DNA of 64,000 bases from NCBI GenBank assembly GCA_963665005.2, contig CAXXTQ010000001.1:1302001-1366000 (forward strand), in the 5' to 3' direction. Both the position numbers and the translations under genes were made by a program. Origin of the DNA: G963665005 sp963665005. GTDB taxonomy: Bacteria > Bacillota > Clostridia > Christensenellales > SZUA-584. Shown piece after piece: positions 35,287-45,385 of the stretch (positions within the stretch are counted from its first letter, which is position 1; every line of letters starts with the position of its first letter). The notes beneath the pieces were generated by a model, which was not told where the DNA came from, ran no database searches, and worked only from the letters and a program-made list of their open reading frames with translations.

Positions 35287-35307
35287 CGCACAGCGGAGGA
35301 TATCATT

Positions 35308-36294
35308 ATGGAACAAGCGATTTCTACAAACTCAAAGGATGAGTATTTCAGCGATCTTGTGAGCCGTTATGGCTTTTCTTATACACGAAAGCGAAACGTG
35401 ACCACCCTGACTGTTCCGGAAAGGATGGGAAGCGGATATATCAAAACAGTAAAGGCTAGCAATGACATTGAAGTAGGTATAATAGACATGTTTCTTCTTC
35501 ATCCTATCATATCGTATTATGATGATTATCCGAATACCTGCGAAGCGGCGTATTGCCTCAGCGGTCATATTTTTTATTCAGAAACGGGCGTCGGAAAGGC
35601 GAACCTGCATAAAAACGAAATAGGATTGTACGCACTGCCCCGCAGCCGGGGGATGACGATGATACCCTCGTGCGAAAGGGTGCATGTTGTGTCGGTAGAA
35701 TCGCAAAAGCCCTTTCATTATCGATTGCCGTACACAAAGAAGTGTACGCAGTATGATGATGCCTTAGTAAAAAGCTTATTACAGCAGCTGGTCAAGCCCA
35801 AAAAGGTCTACGCAAAGATACATAACTATTTCAGTCAGATAGTAGAAAACGATATCAGCAGTGAATTAAAAGACACATACCTTGATTCGCTGGGCAAGGT
35901 ATTGCTGTCCGATTTGTGGCAGGAAAATATCATACTCCCCCTGACCGGAGGAAAACGGACTATCTGCTCCGGCTTCGAAAAAAAAGCTCTGCGAAAAGCA
36001 AAAGAAATCTTATCCAAAAATTACTCCGCTCCTCCAACTATTCCTGAGCTGGCCAGGATGGTTGTGCTGAACGAACACAAGCTGAAGGTCGGCTTCCGTG
36101 AAATGTACGGCAAAAGCATATACGAATATGTCCGCAGCTTAAGAATGAAGAATGCAAGCCACCTGCTTGAAAACCTTGATTTGAGCATCGGCGAGATCGC
36201 AGGGATGGTGGGTTATGTTAACACCAGCCACTTTGCCCGTGCTTTTAGAATCAAATATGGTTTAAACCCCAGTGATTTTCGTCTCGGAGTATAA
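35308..36294 (+). CDS. AraC-family regulator, PchR/YbtA-like
   Basis: The protein has 328 residues. The N-terminal region (about 1-220) has the siderophore-regulator type of fold. The C-terminal AraC domain has APPTIPELARMVVLNEHKLKVGFREMYGKSIYEYV, given here in part, and IGEIAGMVGYVNTSHFARAF. Members of this group (PchR, YbtA) activate siderophore transport genes when the iron-loaded ligand binds. It is followed by a pair of exporter-fold ABC genes, the same order as ybtA-ybtP-ybtQ. GGAGG precedes the ATG, and a GTTAG-N6-CTAAC box sits in its promoter. Confidence 0.88.
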   Translation: MEQAISTNSKDEYFSDLVSRYGFSYTRKRNVTTLTVPERMGSGYIKTVKASNDIEVGIIDMFLLHPIISYYDDYPNTCEAAYCLSGHIFYSETGVGKANLHKNEIGLYALPRSRGMTMIPSCERVHVVSVESQKPFHYRLPYTKKCTQYDDALVKSLLQQLVKPKKVYAKIHNYFSQIVENDISSELKDTYLDSLGKVLLSDLWQENIILPLTGGKRTICSGFEKKALRKAKEILSKNYSAPPTIPELARMVVLNEHKLKVGFREMYGKSIYEYVRSLRMKNASHLLENLDLSIGEIAGMVGYVNTSHFARAFRIKYGLNPSDFRLGV

Positions 36295-36358
36295 ATAATC
36301 CCAATCGGAGCGGTGAAAATCCGTTTCGGGGCGGCATAAAAGCAAATAAAAGGATAGA

Positions 36359-36390
36359 ATGGGCATTGAGGAATCAGTGCTCATTTTTTT
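36359..36390 (+). terminator. Intrinsic terminator or attenuator between the AraC and ABC genes
   Basis: An 11-bp stem (36359-36369 with 36374-36384, two G-U pairs) is capped by a GGAA tetraloop and followed by a T-run (36384-36390). The ribosome site of the ABC gene begins right after the T-run. With no separate promoter visible, partial read-through could set the ratio of regulator to transporter. Confidence 0.78.
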
Positions 36391-36404
36391 AAGGAGACAA
36401 CCGG

Positions 36405-38186
36405 ATGACTAAACGAAATAGAAAAAAGGGGCTTTGGGCGATCATGGCCCCGGTAAGCCGCTATATAAAAGCGGCCATAGGCCTTTCGGCGTTCGGCGGG
36501 ATAAGCGCGCTTTTCGGATATGTTTTCCTGGCGTATGTGCTTTCAATCGCTACAGGCGGAAGCATAACGCTTTTCGGGCTGGTGTTGCATTTCAATCCAG
36601 CGTTTTTGATACTGGCGCTGGTGGTAATACTTTCTTTCGTTATCAAATATTATTCGACTGTCGTATCACACCTTGGCGCTTTTAAGCTGGAGGAGATATT
36701 GAGAACGAATATTACCACGCATCTGGCAAAGGTGCCGTTGGGATATATCACCTCCACAGGTACGGGCGCTTTTAAAAAAGTTTTGCTGGACGACGTCAAA
36801 AACCTTCATGCCTTCGTCGCAGACAGCACGCCGATGATCGGCAGGAGCATCGCCACGCCTGCCGCATCCCTCGCCGCCCTTATCATCATCGATTACAGGC
36901 TGGCAGTTGTCGCACTCTGCGTATTACTGCTCGGTACTGCAATCATGTATTTCGTTATGAAGGATGAAGCCAGCCGCAGGAGTAAATATGAGCAGAGCCA
37001 GTCGGATATCAACAAGGCGGTGATTGAGTTCGTTCAGGCGATGCCGGTTGTCAGGACGTTTGACGACGGTACAACTTCTTTTAAGCGCTACAATAAAGCG
37101 CTTCATCGCTACCGCATCCATCTGAAAGCATGGATTACGGCGACAAGCACGCCTGCCAGAATCTCCATGATTATACTAAGCCCGATGCCGACACTGATTG
37201 CGGTCACAATAGCGGGTATCTTTTTTGTGTCGGGCGGCAACTTATCTTTTGCCGTTTTCATTGGCGCACTGCTTGTCAGCACCGGTATGGCGGACGCTTT
37301 GATGCCGCTGATGTGGGCGAGCGAGTTTATCAAAAAATCTCAGGCGGCGGCCATCAGAATCCATGAAATCATGGAGTTGCCCGAGCTTGAAAGCGCCTCG
37401 GATTTTCAAAAGCCAACAAGGTTTGATGTTGTTTTTGACAACGTCTCATTTAAGTATAATGAAAAAGACCCTTATGCGCTTAAAAATGTCAGCTTCAGCG
37501 TCCCGCAAAACACGACCACCGCGTTGGTGGGGCCCAGCGGCGCCGGTAAAAGCACCGTTGCCAAGCTCATCCCCAGGTTCTGGGACGTAAAGGAAGGCAG
37601 TATAAAAATAGGCGGGATAGATATAAGAAATATGGATGCCGCTGCGCTTATGGATACCGTTTCGTTCGTTTTTCAGGATACGTTTTTATTCAACGATACG
37701 CTGGCAAACAATATCAAAATCGCCAACGACAACGCAACGGACGAAGCTATGATAGAGGCCGCAAAAGCGGCGCAGATTCATGATTTTATTATGAGCTTGC
37801 CGGACGGATACGAAACAATGGCCGGCGAGCGGGGCACAAGCCTATCCGGCGGACAGAAGCAAAGGATTACGATTGCACGGGCCATATTAAGAAACGCTCC
37901 GGTTGTTGTCCTTGATGAAGCGACGGCCTTTGCCGACCCGGAAAACGAAGAAGAGATCATCAAAGCGCTTTCAAACCTGATGAAAGACAAAACGGTCATC
38001 GTCATTGCACATCGGCTGTCCACCATCAAGGACGTTGAGCAGATCGTGGTTTTTGACCGGGGCGAGATAACGGAAACAGGCCGGCATGACGCGCTGCTGA
38101 AAAAGCAGGGAATATACGAGAAGCTGTGGCGCAATTTTGAAAAAGCGCAGAATTGGGATCTGCACCATGCGGGAGATGCAAAATGA
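36405..38186 (+). CDS. ABC transporter, fused permease-ATPase, first subunit of pair 1
   Basis: The protein has 593 residues: six membrane helices in about 1-325 and a nucleotide-binding domain in about 345-590. Motifs are Walker A GPSGAGKST, signature LSGGQKQR, Walker B VVVLDEATAFADPENE and switch His in VIVIAHRLST. The type-IV exporter fold paired with an AraC regulator and a metal box recalls YbtPQ/IrtAB, which import ferric siderophores despite their exporter fold. That substrate is inferred. It overlaps the next gene by ATGA, so the two form a heterodimer. Confidence 0.9.
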   Translation: MTKRNRKKGLWAIMAPVSRYIKAAIGLSAFGGISALFGYVFLAYVLSIATGGSITLFGLVLHFNPAFLILALVVILSFVIKYYSTVVSHLGAFKLEEILRTNITTHLAKVPLGYITSTGTGAFKKVLLDDVKNLHAFVADSTPMIGRSIATPAASLAALIIIDYRLAVVALCVLLLGTAIMYFVMKDEASRRSKYEQSQSDINKAVIEFVQAMPVVRTFDDGTTSFKRYNKALHRYRIHLKAWITATSTPARISMIILSPMPTLIAVTIAGIFFVSGGNLSFAVFIGALLVSTGMADALMPLMWASEFIKKSQAAAIRIHEIMELPELESASDFQKPTRFDVVFDNVSFKYNEKDPYALKNVSFSVPQNTTTALVGPSGAGKSTVAKLIPRFWDVKEGSIKIGGIDIRNMDAAALMDTVSFVFQDTFLFNDTLANNIKIANDNATDEAMIEAAKAAQIHDFIMSLPDGYETMAGERGTSLSGGQKQRITIARAILRNAPVVVLDEATAFADPENEEEIIKALSNLMKDKTVIVIAHRLSTIKDVEQIVVFDRGEITETGRHDALLKKQGIYEKLWRNFEKAQNWDLHHAGDAK

Positions 38187-39952
38187 GAAAACTTAAGTTT
38201 ACGTCCGTTTTCAACATTTACAAATTGACGATGGAGCTGGCGGGGGAAAGAGCGGCCAGCTTCAAAAAAAGCCTGATTTATTTTGCAGTCGCCTTTGTGC
38301 TGCAGGGGCTTGCGTTCGGGTTGTTTTACCCGCTTTTAACGCGCCTGTTTGACGGGTCTGTCGTGATTATGGATGTGCTGCCTTGCCTTGGGCTGATGGT
38401 TGTTCTTTGCGCCATATCCTCTGTAGCAAAATGGAAAGGGTATGACTTTGATTACACGGGCAACATCGTCGATATCACGCACGACTTGAGAACAAAGCTG
38501 GGCGCCTGCCTGAGAAGGATGCCCCTGGAGAAATTATCCGACTATAAAACGGGCGAGCTGAACGCCATATTTTCGAGCAATGTGGATGATTCCGTGTTGC
38601 ATATGGGCTCGGTTGCCGCCATGCTATTGGAGTTGGTGATTGTTCCGGTTACCATTGTTGCCGTCACGTTTTTCGTTGATTGGCGGCTGGCGGTTCTCAT
38701 GCTGCTGCTTTTTCCGCTGTCCATACCGATTTGTCGTTGGATGAGAAGGCTTGCCCTTGATGAAAAGACAGAGCTCGCCCTTGCCAATGCGGCGCTTGAA
38801 TCGGGATTCATCGAGTATATTCAAGGGCTGCCAGTGCTAAGAGCCGTCAACAAGACGGGCATTAACGCTCAGAACCTGCAGGGTTCTATCAAGTATGTCA
38901 GGTCGGTGCAAAAGAAAGGGCTTTATAAGCAGCAGTTCCCGTTTGTTTTAATGGGTGTTTTGATGGAAGCTATACTCCTCATCATCTTATTAGTTGGCGC
39001 ATGGTTTGTCGGCGGGCATACGCTGGCTCTGGTGACACTGGGCGCCGGTATTGTGATCGTTGCCAGGCTGACAGAGCCTTTATCGTTGTTCCTGGGCGTT
39101 GTCACTTTGTTTGATTTGATGGATTCCTCGTTTAAAAGAATCAAGTCGATACTGGAAACAGAGCCGCTCAAAACCGACAAGCCTGCCGGAACGCCGGAAA
39201 ATTTTGATATAGCGTTCAGCCATGTGGATTTTACTTACGCCGGACAGGATATGAAAGCGATCAACGATATCAGCTTTTACATCCCAAACCGGACGATGAC
39301 GGCCATCGTCGGGCATTCGGGCTGCGGCAAGACGACGCTGACCCGGCTGATGATGCGATATGCAGATGTTCAACGGGGGAATATCAAAATCGGCGGCGTT
39401 AATATTAAGAATATGAACCCTGATGATTTGATGAAATATATATCCGTGGTGTTTCAGGATGTCTATTTGTTTGACGACACAATTTTAAGCAATATCAAGA
39501 TGGCTAATCCAAATGCAACGGATAAAGAAGTGGAAGCGGCGGCAAACGCGGCCCACTGCCATGAGTTTATATCAAGACTGCCGGATGGATACGATACAAA
39601 GGTGGGTGATATCGGAGGAAGCCTGTCCGGCGGAGAACGGCAAAGAATCAGCATAGCGCGGGCCATCTTAAAGGATGCGCCGATCGTGATTCTGGATGAG
39701 CCGACCGCTGCACTGGATACCGAAAGCGAGGTAGCGGTGCAAAATGCGATCGATAAGCTTGTGGAGGATAAGACCGTTATTGTGATTGCCCACCGGCTGT
39801 CGACGATTGCGGGGGCGGATCATATACTGGTCGTCGATAACGGAACAGTCATAGAAAGCGGGAAACACGGCGAGCTGGTGGCTAAGAGAGGAAAATATTA
39901 TAATATGTGGGCCGCGCAGCAACGCGTGAAAGAGTGGCAAATAGATTCATAG
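38183..39952 (+). CDS. ABC transporter, fused permease-ATPase, second subunit of pair 1
   Basis: This protein of about 589 residues has the same layout as its partner. The NBD has GHSGCGKTT, LSGGERQR, IVILDEPTAALDTESE and IVIAHRLSTI. The ATG at 38183 overlaps the previous stop (ATGA) with GGGAG upstream; an earlier in-frame ATG at 38153 lies inside the partner gene. Together with the upstream gene it forms the intact heterodimeric transporter of the AraC-ABC-ABC unit. Confidence 0.9.
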   Translation: MRKLKFTSVFNIYKLTMELAGERAASFKKSLIYFAVAFVLQGLAFGLFYPLLTRLFDGSVVIMDVLPCLGLMVVLCAISSVAKWKGYDFDYTGNIVDITHDLRTKLGACLRRMPLEKLSDYKTGELNAIFSSNVDDSVLHMGSVAAMLLELVIVPVTIVAVTFFVDWRLAVLMLLLFPLSIPICRWMRRLALDEKTELALANAALESGFIEYIQGLPVLRAVNKTGINAQNLQGSIKYVRSVQKKGLYKQQFPFVLMGVLMEAILLIILLVGAWFVGGHTLALVTLGAGIVIVARLTEPLSLFLGVVTLFDLMDSSFKRIKSILETEPLKTDKPAGTPENFDIAFSHVDFTYAGQDMKAINDISFYIPNRTMTAIVGHSGCGKTTLTRLMMRYADVQRGNIKIGGVNIKNMNPDDLMKYISVVFQDVYLFDDTILSNIKMANPNATDKEVEAAANAAHCHEFISRLPDGYDTKVGDIGGSLSGGERQRISIARAILKDAPIVILDEPTAALDTESEVAVQNAIDKLVEDKTVIVIAHRLSTIAGADHILVVDNGTVIESGKHGELVAKRGKYYNMWAAQQRVKEWQIDS

Positions 39953-40017
39953 GCGGATGATTGTGTTTTTACGACGTTGCAAATGTTGTTAGATCCTCAG
40001 GTCTTGCCTGTAAGATA

Positions 40018-40065
40018 TTGCATGATAGATAGAATAATGATATAATTAAGTTAGCATACGCTAAT
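40018..40065 (+). promoter_or_regulatory. Promoter with DtxR-type box B
   Basis: TTGCAT (40018-40023), a 17-bp spacer and TATAAT (40041-40046) are followed by GTTAGCATACGCTAAT (40050-40065), which has one mismatch to GTTAG-N6-CTAAC in the right half. It sits 100 bases before the ferredoxin-nitroreductase gene. Confidence 0.75.
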
Positions 40066-40164
40066 AGCCGCATGTAAATTCGTTTTCGACTTATCAATGG
40101 TTTTGGACACGTATTGTCATTTCTGATTTTACAGTCTCATGAGAAGAAGGAGGCAAATGCAATA

Positions 40165-41103
40165 ATGGACAAAAATAACAAACAGAAAATAGTCATTACA
40201 ATTAATGATCATTGTATTGAATGTGGAAAATGTATCGAAGTTTGCCCGATGGGCGTACTGACTTATGAGAGCGATCCGTCCGTATCCAAAAAGCCAACCG
40301 TTTTTGATCCTGAAGCCTGCATTTCCTGCGGGCATTGTATCGCTGTTTGCCCTAAAGACGCAATCAGCCACAATCAACTGTCCATAAATGATTTTCTGGC
40401 CATGGATTCTTTTTAGGAATTAGAATGGGATTTATTTATTAATCTGACGTGCCGGCGGCGCAGTATAAGAAGGTTCAGCAGCAAACCCGTGCCGCTCGAG
40501 TTGTTACGCAAGGTTTTAGAAGATTCAGCACGGTATTCTCCGACCGGCCGCAACCGGCAAGAAACCAAGGTAATCATTCTTGAAGGAGACTATCTCAAAT
40601 CAGTACGGGATGAAATGAATAAGACAATCGTTCGCTTAAGAGGCCTTCTGAATATTTTACGCCTTCTTTCTAAAAAGCCTGAGTCGGAGTGGAGAAACAT
40701 GCGCGCTTTTGGGCACATGATTGAATTGGGCATGGATCCATCAACACGCAAGGCGCCTATGGCCGTACTGTTTACTGCGGATAAAAGAATTAAAGAAAGC
40801 GTAGTTGACGCAGCGATTTCATCATATTAAACGTTACTGTCGGCGGAAATACTCGGCCTAAAAACGTGCTATTTTGGGGCATTAATCAACACGCTTCCAT
40901 ATTCAAAAAAGCTGCGCGAGTTGATAAAATTGCCTTCGTATCAAAAATTAGTTTGCGGAATTTTGCTGGGCTATTCAAATATTCAGTATAATAGAATGGT
41001 AAGCCGTAAGCTCATAGATTATACAGTCATGGGTAATGAGGGGGAAATAGATGCAAAGACTTTCAGTATGGAACATAGGACCAAATATGAAACCTCAATA
41101 TAA
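40165..41103 (+). pseudogene. Ferredoxin-nitroreductase fusion with two in-frame stop codons
   Basis: One uninterrupted reading frame apart from TAG at 40414 and TAA at 40828. Part 1 has two 4Fe-4S motifs (CIECGKCIEVCP and CISCGHCIAVCP). Part 2 has the nitroreductase FMN-binding start RRRSIRRFSSKPVPLELL and ARYSPTGRNRQETKV. Part 3 has SAEILGLKTCYFGAL and GILLGYSNIQYNR. The TAA replaces the Tyr usually found in the SSYYTTLSAEILG-type motif. No frameshift is present, so the decay is recent. The intact family reduces nitro, quinone or flavin-type substrates. The end overlaps the methyltransferase start. Confidence 0.82.
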
Positions 41104-41878
41104 AAACTGGGTACCCAAAGGGATGATTGTTGGATTTACATGCGCTGCCGCTTTTCTGCTTGCAGCAGCATTTTTATTTGCCGCCACGAATATTATTGCA
41201 AACGGAATGCTCAAATGGATATTGGCCGCTGTTTTCGGCGTCGCTTTTATAGTCATCGCAGGCATTTCAATATGGTGCATACAAGCCTATGCTGCGTTTT
41301 CCTATGACGGAAAAAGACAACTTTCAAAGCAGATCATCGAAGGAATTGCGAAATATATATCTGTGCCAGAAGGCGGAAAAGTATTGGATGTCGGCTGCGG
41401 AAGCGGCGCTTTGGCCATTGCCTGTGCAAAGAAAAACCCAGGCGGAACATCCATCGGGCTGGACCGCTGGGGCAAGGAATATTCTTCGTTTAACAAAACG
41501 CTTTGTGAAAATAACGCCAAAGCCGAAGGCACGCCAAACATAAGCTTTGTAAACGGAAACGCAGTAAAGCTCGACTTTCCCGACGAGAGCTTTGATGCCG
41601 TTACAAGCAACTATGTGTACCATAATATTCCCGGCATGAACAAACAGGAACTGCTCGCCGAAACTCTCCGTGTACTAAAAAAGGGTGGTATCTTTGCAAT
41701 ACACGATATTATGTCCCCGCAAAGATACGGCGATATGAGTGTATTTGTGACAGGGCTGCAAAAGCGGGGCTATAAAAAGGTTGAGCTTATTGATACCGCA
41801 AACGGAATGTTTATGACGCCAAAAGAAGCAAAACGGCTCAGGCTCTGCGGCTCTAAGATTTTTTACGGCATCAAGTAA
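41051..41878 (+). CDS. Membrane-anchored SAM-dependent methyltransferase
   Basis: The protein has 275 residues. Two hydrophobic helices in about 23-85 anchor a class I methyltransferase domain with motif I KVLDVGCGSGALAIACA, an acidic residue in IGLDRWG and SFDAVTSNYVYHNI. GAGGGGG precedes the ATG. The membrane anchor suggests a lipid, quinone or other hydrophobic acceptor, but the substrate is unknown. It shares the box B unit with the broken nitroreductase and remains intact itself. Confidence 0.86.
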   Translation: MQRLSVWNIGPNMKPQYKNWVPKGMIVGFTCAAAFLLAAAFLFAATNIIANGMLKWILAAVFGVAFIVIAGISIWCIQAYAAFSYDGKRQLSKQIIEGIAKYISVPEGGKVLDVGCGSGALAIACAKKNPGGTSIGLDRWGKEYSSFNKTLCENNAKAEGTPNISFVNGNAVKLDFPDESFDAVTSNYVYHNIPGMNKQELLAETLRVLKKGGIFAIHDIMSPQRYGDMSVFVTGLQKRGYKKVELIDTANGMFMTPKEAKRLRLCGSKIFYGIK

Positions 41879-41931
41879 ACCGGTGACGTTGCTGTACGAT
41901 ACATCATAAACCACTTTGACACATACCGCCT

Positions 41932-42804
41932 CTATTCATAGATCGACGACGGCTCTTCCTCCAGATACACGTTTCCGTCTTTCAACCGCACCTTGGCTGG
42001 TTCAATATACGGATGGATAATTGCATCGGCAGGACAGCGGTGATAGCATTCGGCGCACAGAATACACTGATGCTGTTCTTTAACCATCTTAACCTGTTCG
42101 TCTATAACATCAAACATATTAACCGGGCATACGGATATGCATTTTTTACACTGTATGCATTTCCCAAAATCGATAGAAACCTGCTTAAACTTTCCATGTA
42201 TCTTTTCCTGGCTGAACAGCTTAAACATCAGCCGCTCCTTCGGCTTTGAATAACAAAACGCTTTGCTGATATCTTTAATGCTTTTAATATCCTGCAAAGC
42301 GGTTTCTATGATTTTGCTGGCAGCCCGGGCGATAATCAATTTTTCATCCTTTCCGGGCCTGCCTTTATATATGGTTTTTGACGCGGTCTTGGTAAGCGTA
42401 TGCTCTGCCGCAATTTTGACTCCCAGTATTGATTTGCGCTTTTGTCTCTTTAGCAGCTTGCCCATCTCCTCGAGCGCGACGCTGCTGTGAACACCACCGT
42501 ATGTGGCAAACGGAACAGCCAGTGCGCCGAATTTTTCGCCAACGCCGGGAAGCTGTTTGATTATCCGAAGTATATGGCCCTCCATGTGTCCAGCATATAT
42601 CGGCCCCCCGATCAGCAATACATCATGCGCGTTAAGGTCAGCTTCAAGCTGTTTTTTGATGCTGCTTTCATTCAGATAGTTCGGGTTTTTCGTCGTGTTG
42701 ATCAACTGCACGGAAACGCCCCTTTCTTCAAATTCTTTTTTAAAGATGTTTGCAGCCTGAAGAGTATGTCCCGACGGGCTGAATACAATCATTGAAACTT
42801 TCAT
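41932..42804 (-). CDS. EFR1-family flavodoxin-ferredoxin
   Basis: The protein has 290 residues. A flavodoxin-like N-terminal domain (FSPSGHTLQAANIF, IGGPIYAGHMEG, PFATYGG) is joined to a C-terminal bacterial ferredoxin with two 4Fe-4S motifs (CIQCKKCISVCP and CILCAECYHRCP). It is a low-potential electron carrier able to pass electrons between flavin and iron-sulfur partners. GGAGG inside the end of the MarR gene serves its ATG, so the two are co-transcribed leftward. It may supply electrons for metal or substrate reduction in this island. Confidence 0.9.
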   Translation of the reverse strand: MKVSMIVFSPSGHTLQAANIFKKEFEERGVSVQLINTTKNPNYLNESSIKKQLEADLNAHDVLLIGGPIYAGHMEGHILRIIKQLPGVGEKFGALAVPFATYGGVHSSVALEEMGKLLKRQKRKSILGVKIAAEHTLTKTASKTIYKGRPGKDEKLIIARAASKIIETALQDIKSIKDISKAFCYSKPKERLMFKLFSQEKIHGKFKQVSIDFGKCIQCKKCISVCPVNMFDVIDEQVKMVKEQHQCILCAECYHRCPADAIIHPYIEPAKVRLKDGNVYLEEEPSSIYE

Positions 42805-42805
42805 G

Positions 42806-43240
42806 TCATTCCTCCTTATTCAGATCCGGTAAATTTTTGTCGATGATATTGAGTAGGCCGGTCAGGGCCTGCATTTGCGCCGGCTTCAAGCCGTCAAGAT
42901 AGGCGATCATCTTGTCGCCAAGTTGTTTATGAAAAAGCCGATGGCTATGATAGGCGACCTCTCCGTCTCTTGTCAGCTTTATATAGACCTCCTTTTTGTT
43001 ATCCGGTTTTTTATATTTTTTAATGAGTCCTTTTTTAACAAGCTTATCCGCAATCTGTGTGATCGCACCTTTTGTGATTCCCAGCTTCTGCGCTACCTGA
43101 GATGCGATAATGCCGTCCCCCGGCGCTATAGCGTCGATAAAATGGATCTCCGATTGATACAAAGCATGCTTGGTACAAAAGTTTCGGGGCTTCTTGTCAT
43201 TGGAATTGATTCTGTATTGAATTTTTGAAAATTGAAGCAT
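42806..43240 (-). CDS. MarR-family transcriptional regulator
   Basis: This protein of about 144 residues has a winged helix-turn-helix: IIASQVAQKLGITKGAITQIADKL, given here in part, and a wing with KKGLIKKYKKPDNKKE. The start is uncertain: ATG 43240 lacks a clear ribosome site and a TTG lies one codon earlier. It precedes the EFR1 gene on the same strand. A palindrome 40 bases upstream (43281-43300) is a likely autoregulatory site. It is divergent from the second ABC pair. Confidence 0.88.
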   Translation of the reverse strand: MLQFSKIQYRINSNDKKPRNFCTKHALYQSEIHFIDAIAPGDGIIASQVAQKLGITKGAITQIADKLVKKGLIKKYKKPDNKKEVYIKLTRDGEVAYHSHRLFHKQLGDKMIAYLDGLKPAQMQALTGLLNIIDKNLPDLNKEE

Positions 43241-43280
43241 CAAAGATACGGATTCTTTTATGCGGCTCTCCCCCTTTTCA

Positions 43281-43300
43281 ATTTAGTTTAGTAACTAAAT
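43281..43300. promoter_or_regulatory. Probable MarR operator
   Basis: The perfect 20-bp palindrome ATTTAGTTTAGTAACTAAAT has 8-bp arms and a 4-bp centre. It lies 40 bases before the MarR start, as expected for autoregulation. It differs from the GTTAG-N6-CTAAC boxes. Confidence 0.6.
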
Positions 43301-43368
43301 TATAATAGGCGTTACCGCTAATGTCAATATGGAAGCAGCTAAATATTTTTTAAAAAAATGAATAATGA

Positions 43369-43393
43369 TACAATGAAGTTAGCCGGTGCTAAC
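43369..43393 (+). promoter_or_regulatory. -10 element with DtxR-type box C
   Basis: TACAAT (43369-43374) is followed after 3 bases by GTTAGCCGGTGCTAAC (43378-43393), an exact match to the island box. No good -35 is visible. It lies upstream of ABC pair 2. Confidence 0.7.
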
Positions 43394-43464
43394 TTTAGTT
43401 AAAATACAAGAGGGCGGCATTGAAAGTTATTACTTATAAAATACGATGAGGACTTATTTTTTTC

Positions 43465-43496
43465 GTTTGCGAGTTAGCAAACACTAACTCGCAAAC
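43465..43496 (+). promoter_or_regulatory. DtxR-type box D inside a 13-bp perfect inverted repeat
   Basis: GTTTGCGAGTTAG (43465-43477) and CTAACTCGCAAAC (43484-43496) are perfectly complementary around CAAACA, and the inner part is an exact GTTAG-N6-CTAAC box. It lies in the leader between box C and the ABC start, so it could act as operator DNA and as an RNA hairpin. Confidence 0.7.
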
Positions 43497-43576
43497 ATGG
43501 CAATAACTCAACTCTTTTAAAAAACGAAGAGTAGTTGAGAAAAATATACACAAATATATCAAGGAGGTTAAAAGAA

Positions 43577-45385
43577 ATGCAAAAAAACAAAAAGAAATCC
43601 ATCTTAAGCAGATTTAGACCGTATATGGGCAAAAAGAAAGCGCTTTTGCCCTTGTAACTTGTATTATCAGGACTTTCCGCAGTTCTGAACATCATGCCCT
43701 TCGTACTGGTGTGGTTCATTACGCGCGATATATTATCCGCGCCGCAGGCAATTGACGTTTCAAACATCGGTACATATGCATGGCTGGCTTTCGCAAGTGC
43801 TATAGCCGGTATCATAGTGTACTTCTGTGCGCTTATGAGCTCGCACCTCGCAGCTTTTCGCGTAGAGGTTGGGCTCCAGAAAGTGGGAATGAAGAAAATC
43901 ATGTCGATGCCGCTTGGGTTTTTCGATCAGTATTCAAGCGGTAAAATGCGAAAGATCGTCAACGATGGGGCGGGAACAACGCATATGTTTTTGGCGCACC
44001 AACTGCCCGATATGGCTGGCACCGTCGTTTCCCCCATTATTCTGCTTATTCTGATCTTTACTGTTGACTGGCGAATGGGGCTTGCTTCCCTTGTCCCGAT
44101 CGTTTTTGGGTTTATTACAATGAAGTTCATGACAAGCAGCAAAGGAAAACAGTTTCAAAAAAATTACTTCGATTCTTTAGAGGAAATGAGCTCCGAATCG
44201 GTGGAGTATGTACGTGGTATTCCGGTCGTCAAAACATTTGGCCAGTCCATATTTTCATTTAAGCGGTTCTATAACAGCATCATTAGGTACAAAGAAATGG
44301 TGCATGCTTATACGCTGCTCTGGCGAAAACCGATGTCGTTTTATACCATTATCATGCAGTCGGCCGCATTTTTTCTTATCCCCATGGCGATTCTTTTGAT
44401 CGGAAACGGTGCAAATCTCGCCCTTGTGCTTTCAAATTTCATATTCTATCTTCTGATATCGCCGATCTTTACGATGCTGCTAATGAAATCAATGCGCTTT
44501 CAGCAAAACAGCATGATTGCGGAGCAGGCGATTGACCGGATCGATAACCTTATTAATTATCCGGAAATGAGCTACAGCAAAAAACCTAAGCATATAGAAA
44601 AACACACTTTGGAATTCAGGAACGTTGCTTTTTCATATGAAGGCGCCGACAAACGGGCGGTCGACGGAATCAGCTTTAAACTAAACGAAGGCGAGACAAT
44701 CGCGCTTGTCGGGGCTTCGGGCGGCGGAAAGACAACGATTGCCCGGCTGGCCGCGCGCTTCTGGGACGCAAACGAAGGCGAAGTTCTGGTCGGCGGAATC
44801 AACGTCAAAGAGATACCCAAAAAGGAGCTAATGGACAATATCTCCTTTGTTTTCCAGAACACCCGGTTTTTTAAGGGCTCGCTGAGAGAGAATGTCGTTT
44901 TCGGCAAGGAAAACGACACGGAGAAAGAAATCAATAAAGCCATCGATTCTTCACAATCTCGAGAAATCATAGACGGCTTGCCACATGGGCTAAACACGGT
45001 CATCGGCTCCAAAGGAACGTATCTTTCGGGGGGAGAACAGCAGAGAATCGCGCTTGCCCGAGCCATTGTTAAAAATGCGCCGATCGTGCTTTTAGATGAG
45101 GCCACGGCCTTTGCCGATCCTGAAAATGAGCACTTGATCCAAAAGGCATTGAAAGAACTGAGCCGCGGCAAAACGACGCTGATGATCGCCCATCGCCTGA
45201 CCAGTGTGCGCAATGTAGATAGAATCCTCGTAATTGAAAACGGACGGATCGCAGAGGAAGGAACGCACGAAGCACTGATGAGAAAGGACGGTCTCTATAA
45301 AACGATGTGGGATGAATACCAACGATCCGTTGCGTGGAAGATAAGTGCACAAGAGACAGAAGAGGAGGGAGTTCAATATGCTTAA
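43577..45385 (+). pseudogene. ABC transporter, first subunit of pair 2, with premature stop
   Basis: From the ATG at 43577 (AAGGAGG upstream) one frame runs to 45385 except for TAA at 43655-43657 (codon 27). The sequence reads on normally after it (LVLSGLSAVLNIMPF). The rest is a full fused permease-ATPase: GASGGGKTT, LSGGEQQR, IVLLDEATAFADPENE and LMIAHRLTS. Internal initiation at 43694 would give a protein lacking the first helix. It is related to the first subunit of pair 1, including the DEATAFADPENE box, and overlaps its partner by 8 bases. Confidence 0.83.

Noticed and set aside
40165..40416. A stand-alone small ferredoxin gene
   Set aside because: The same frame continues past the TAG into a nitroreductase domain with a natural linker, so the ferredoxin part is the front of a broken fusion protein.
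40414..43657. Stop-codon reassignment or readthrough, because three in-frame TAA/TAG codons interrupt otherwise intact frames
   Set aside because: Neighbouring intact genes end normally with TAA, TAG and TGA, and a real frameshift and an IS insertion hit the same units. Nonsense mutations under relaxed selection explain the pattern more simply.
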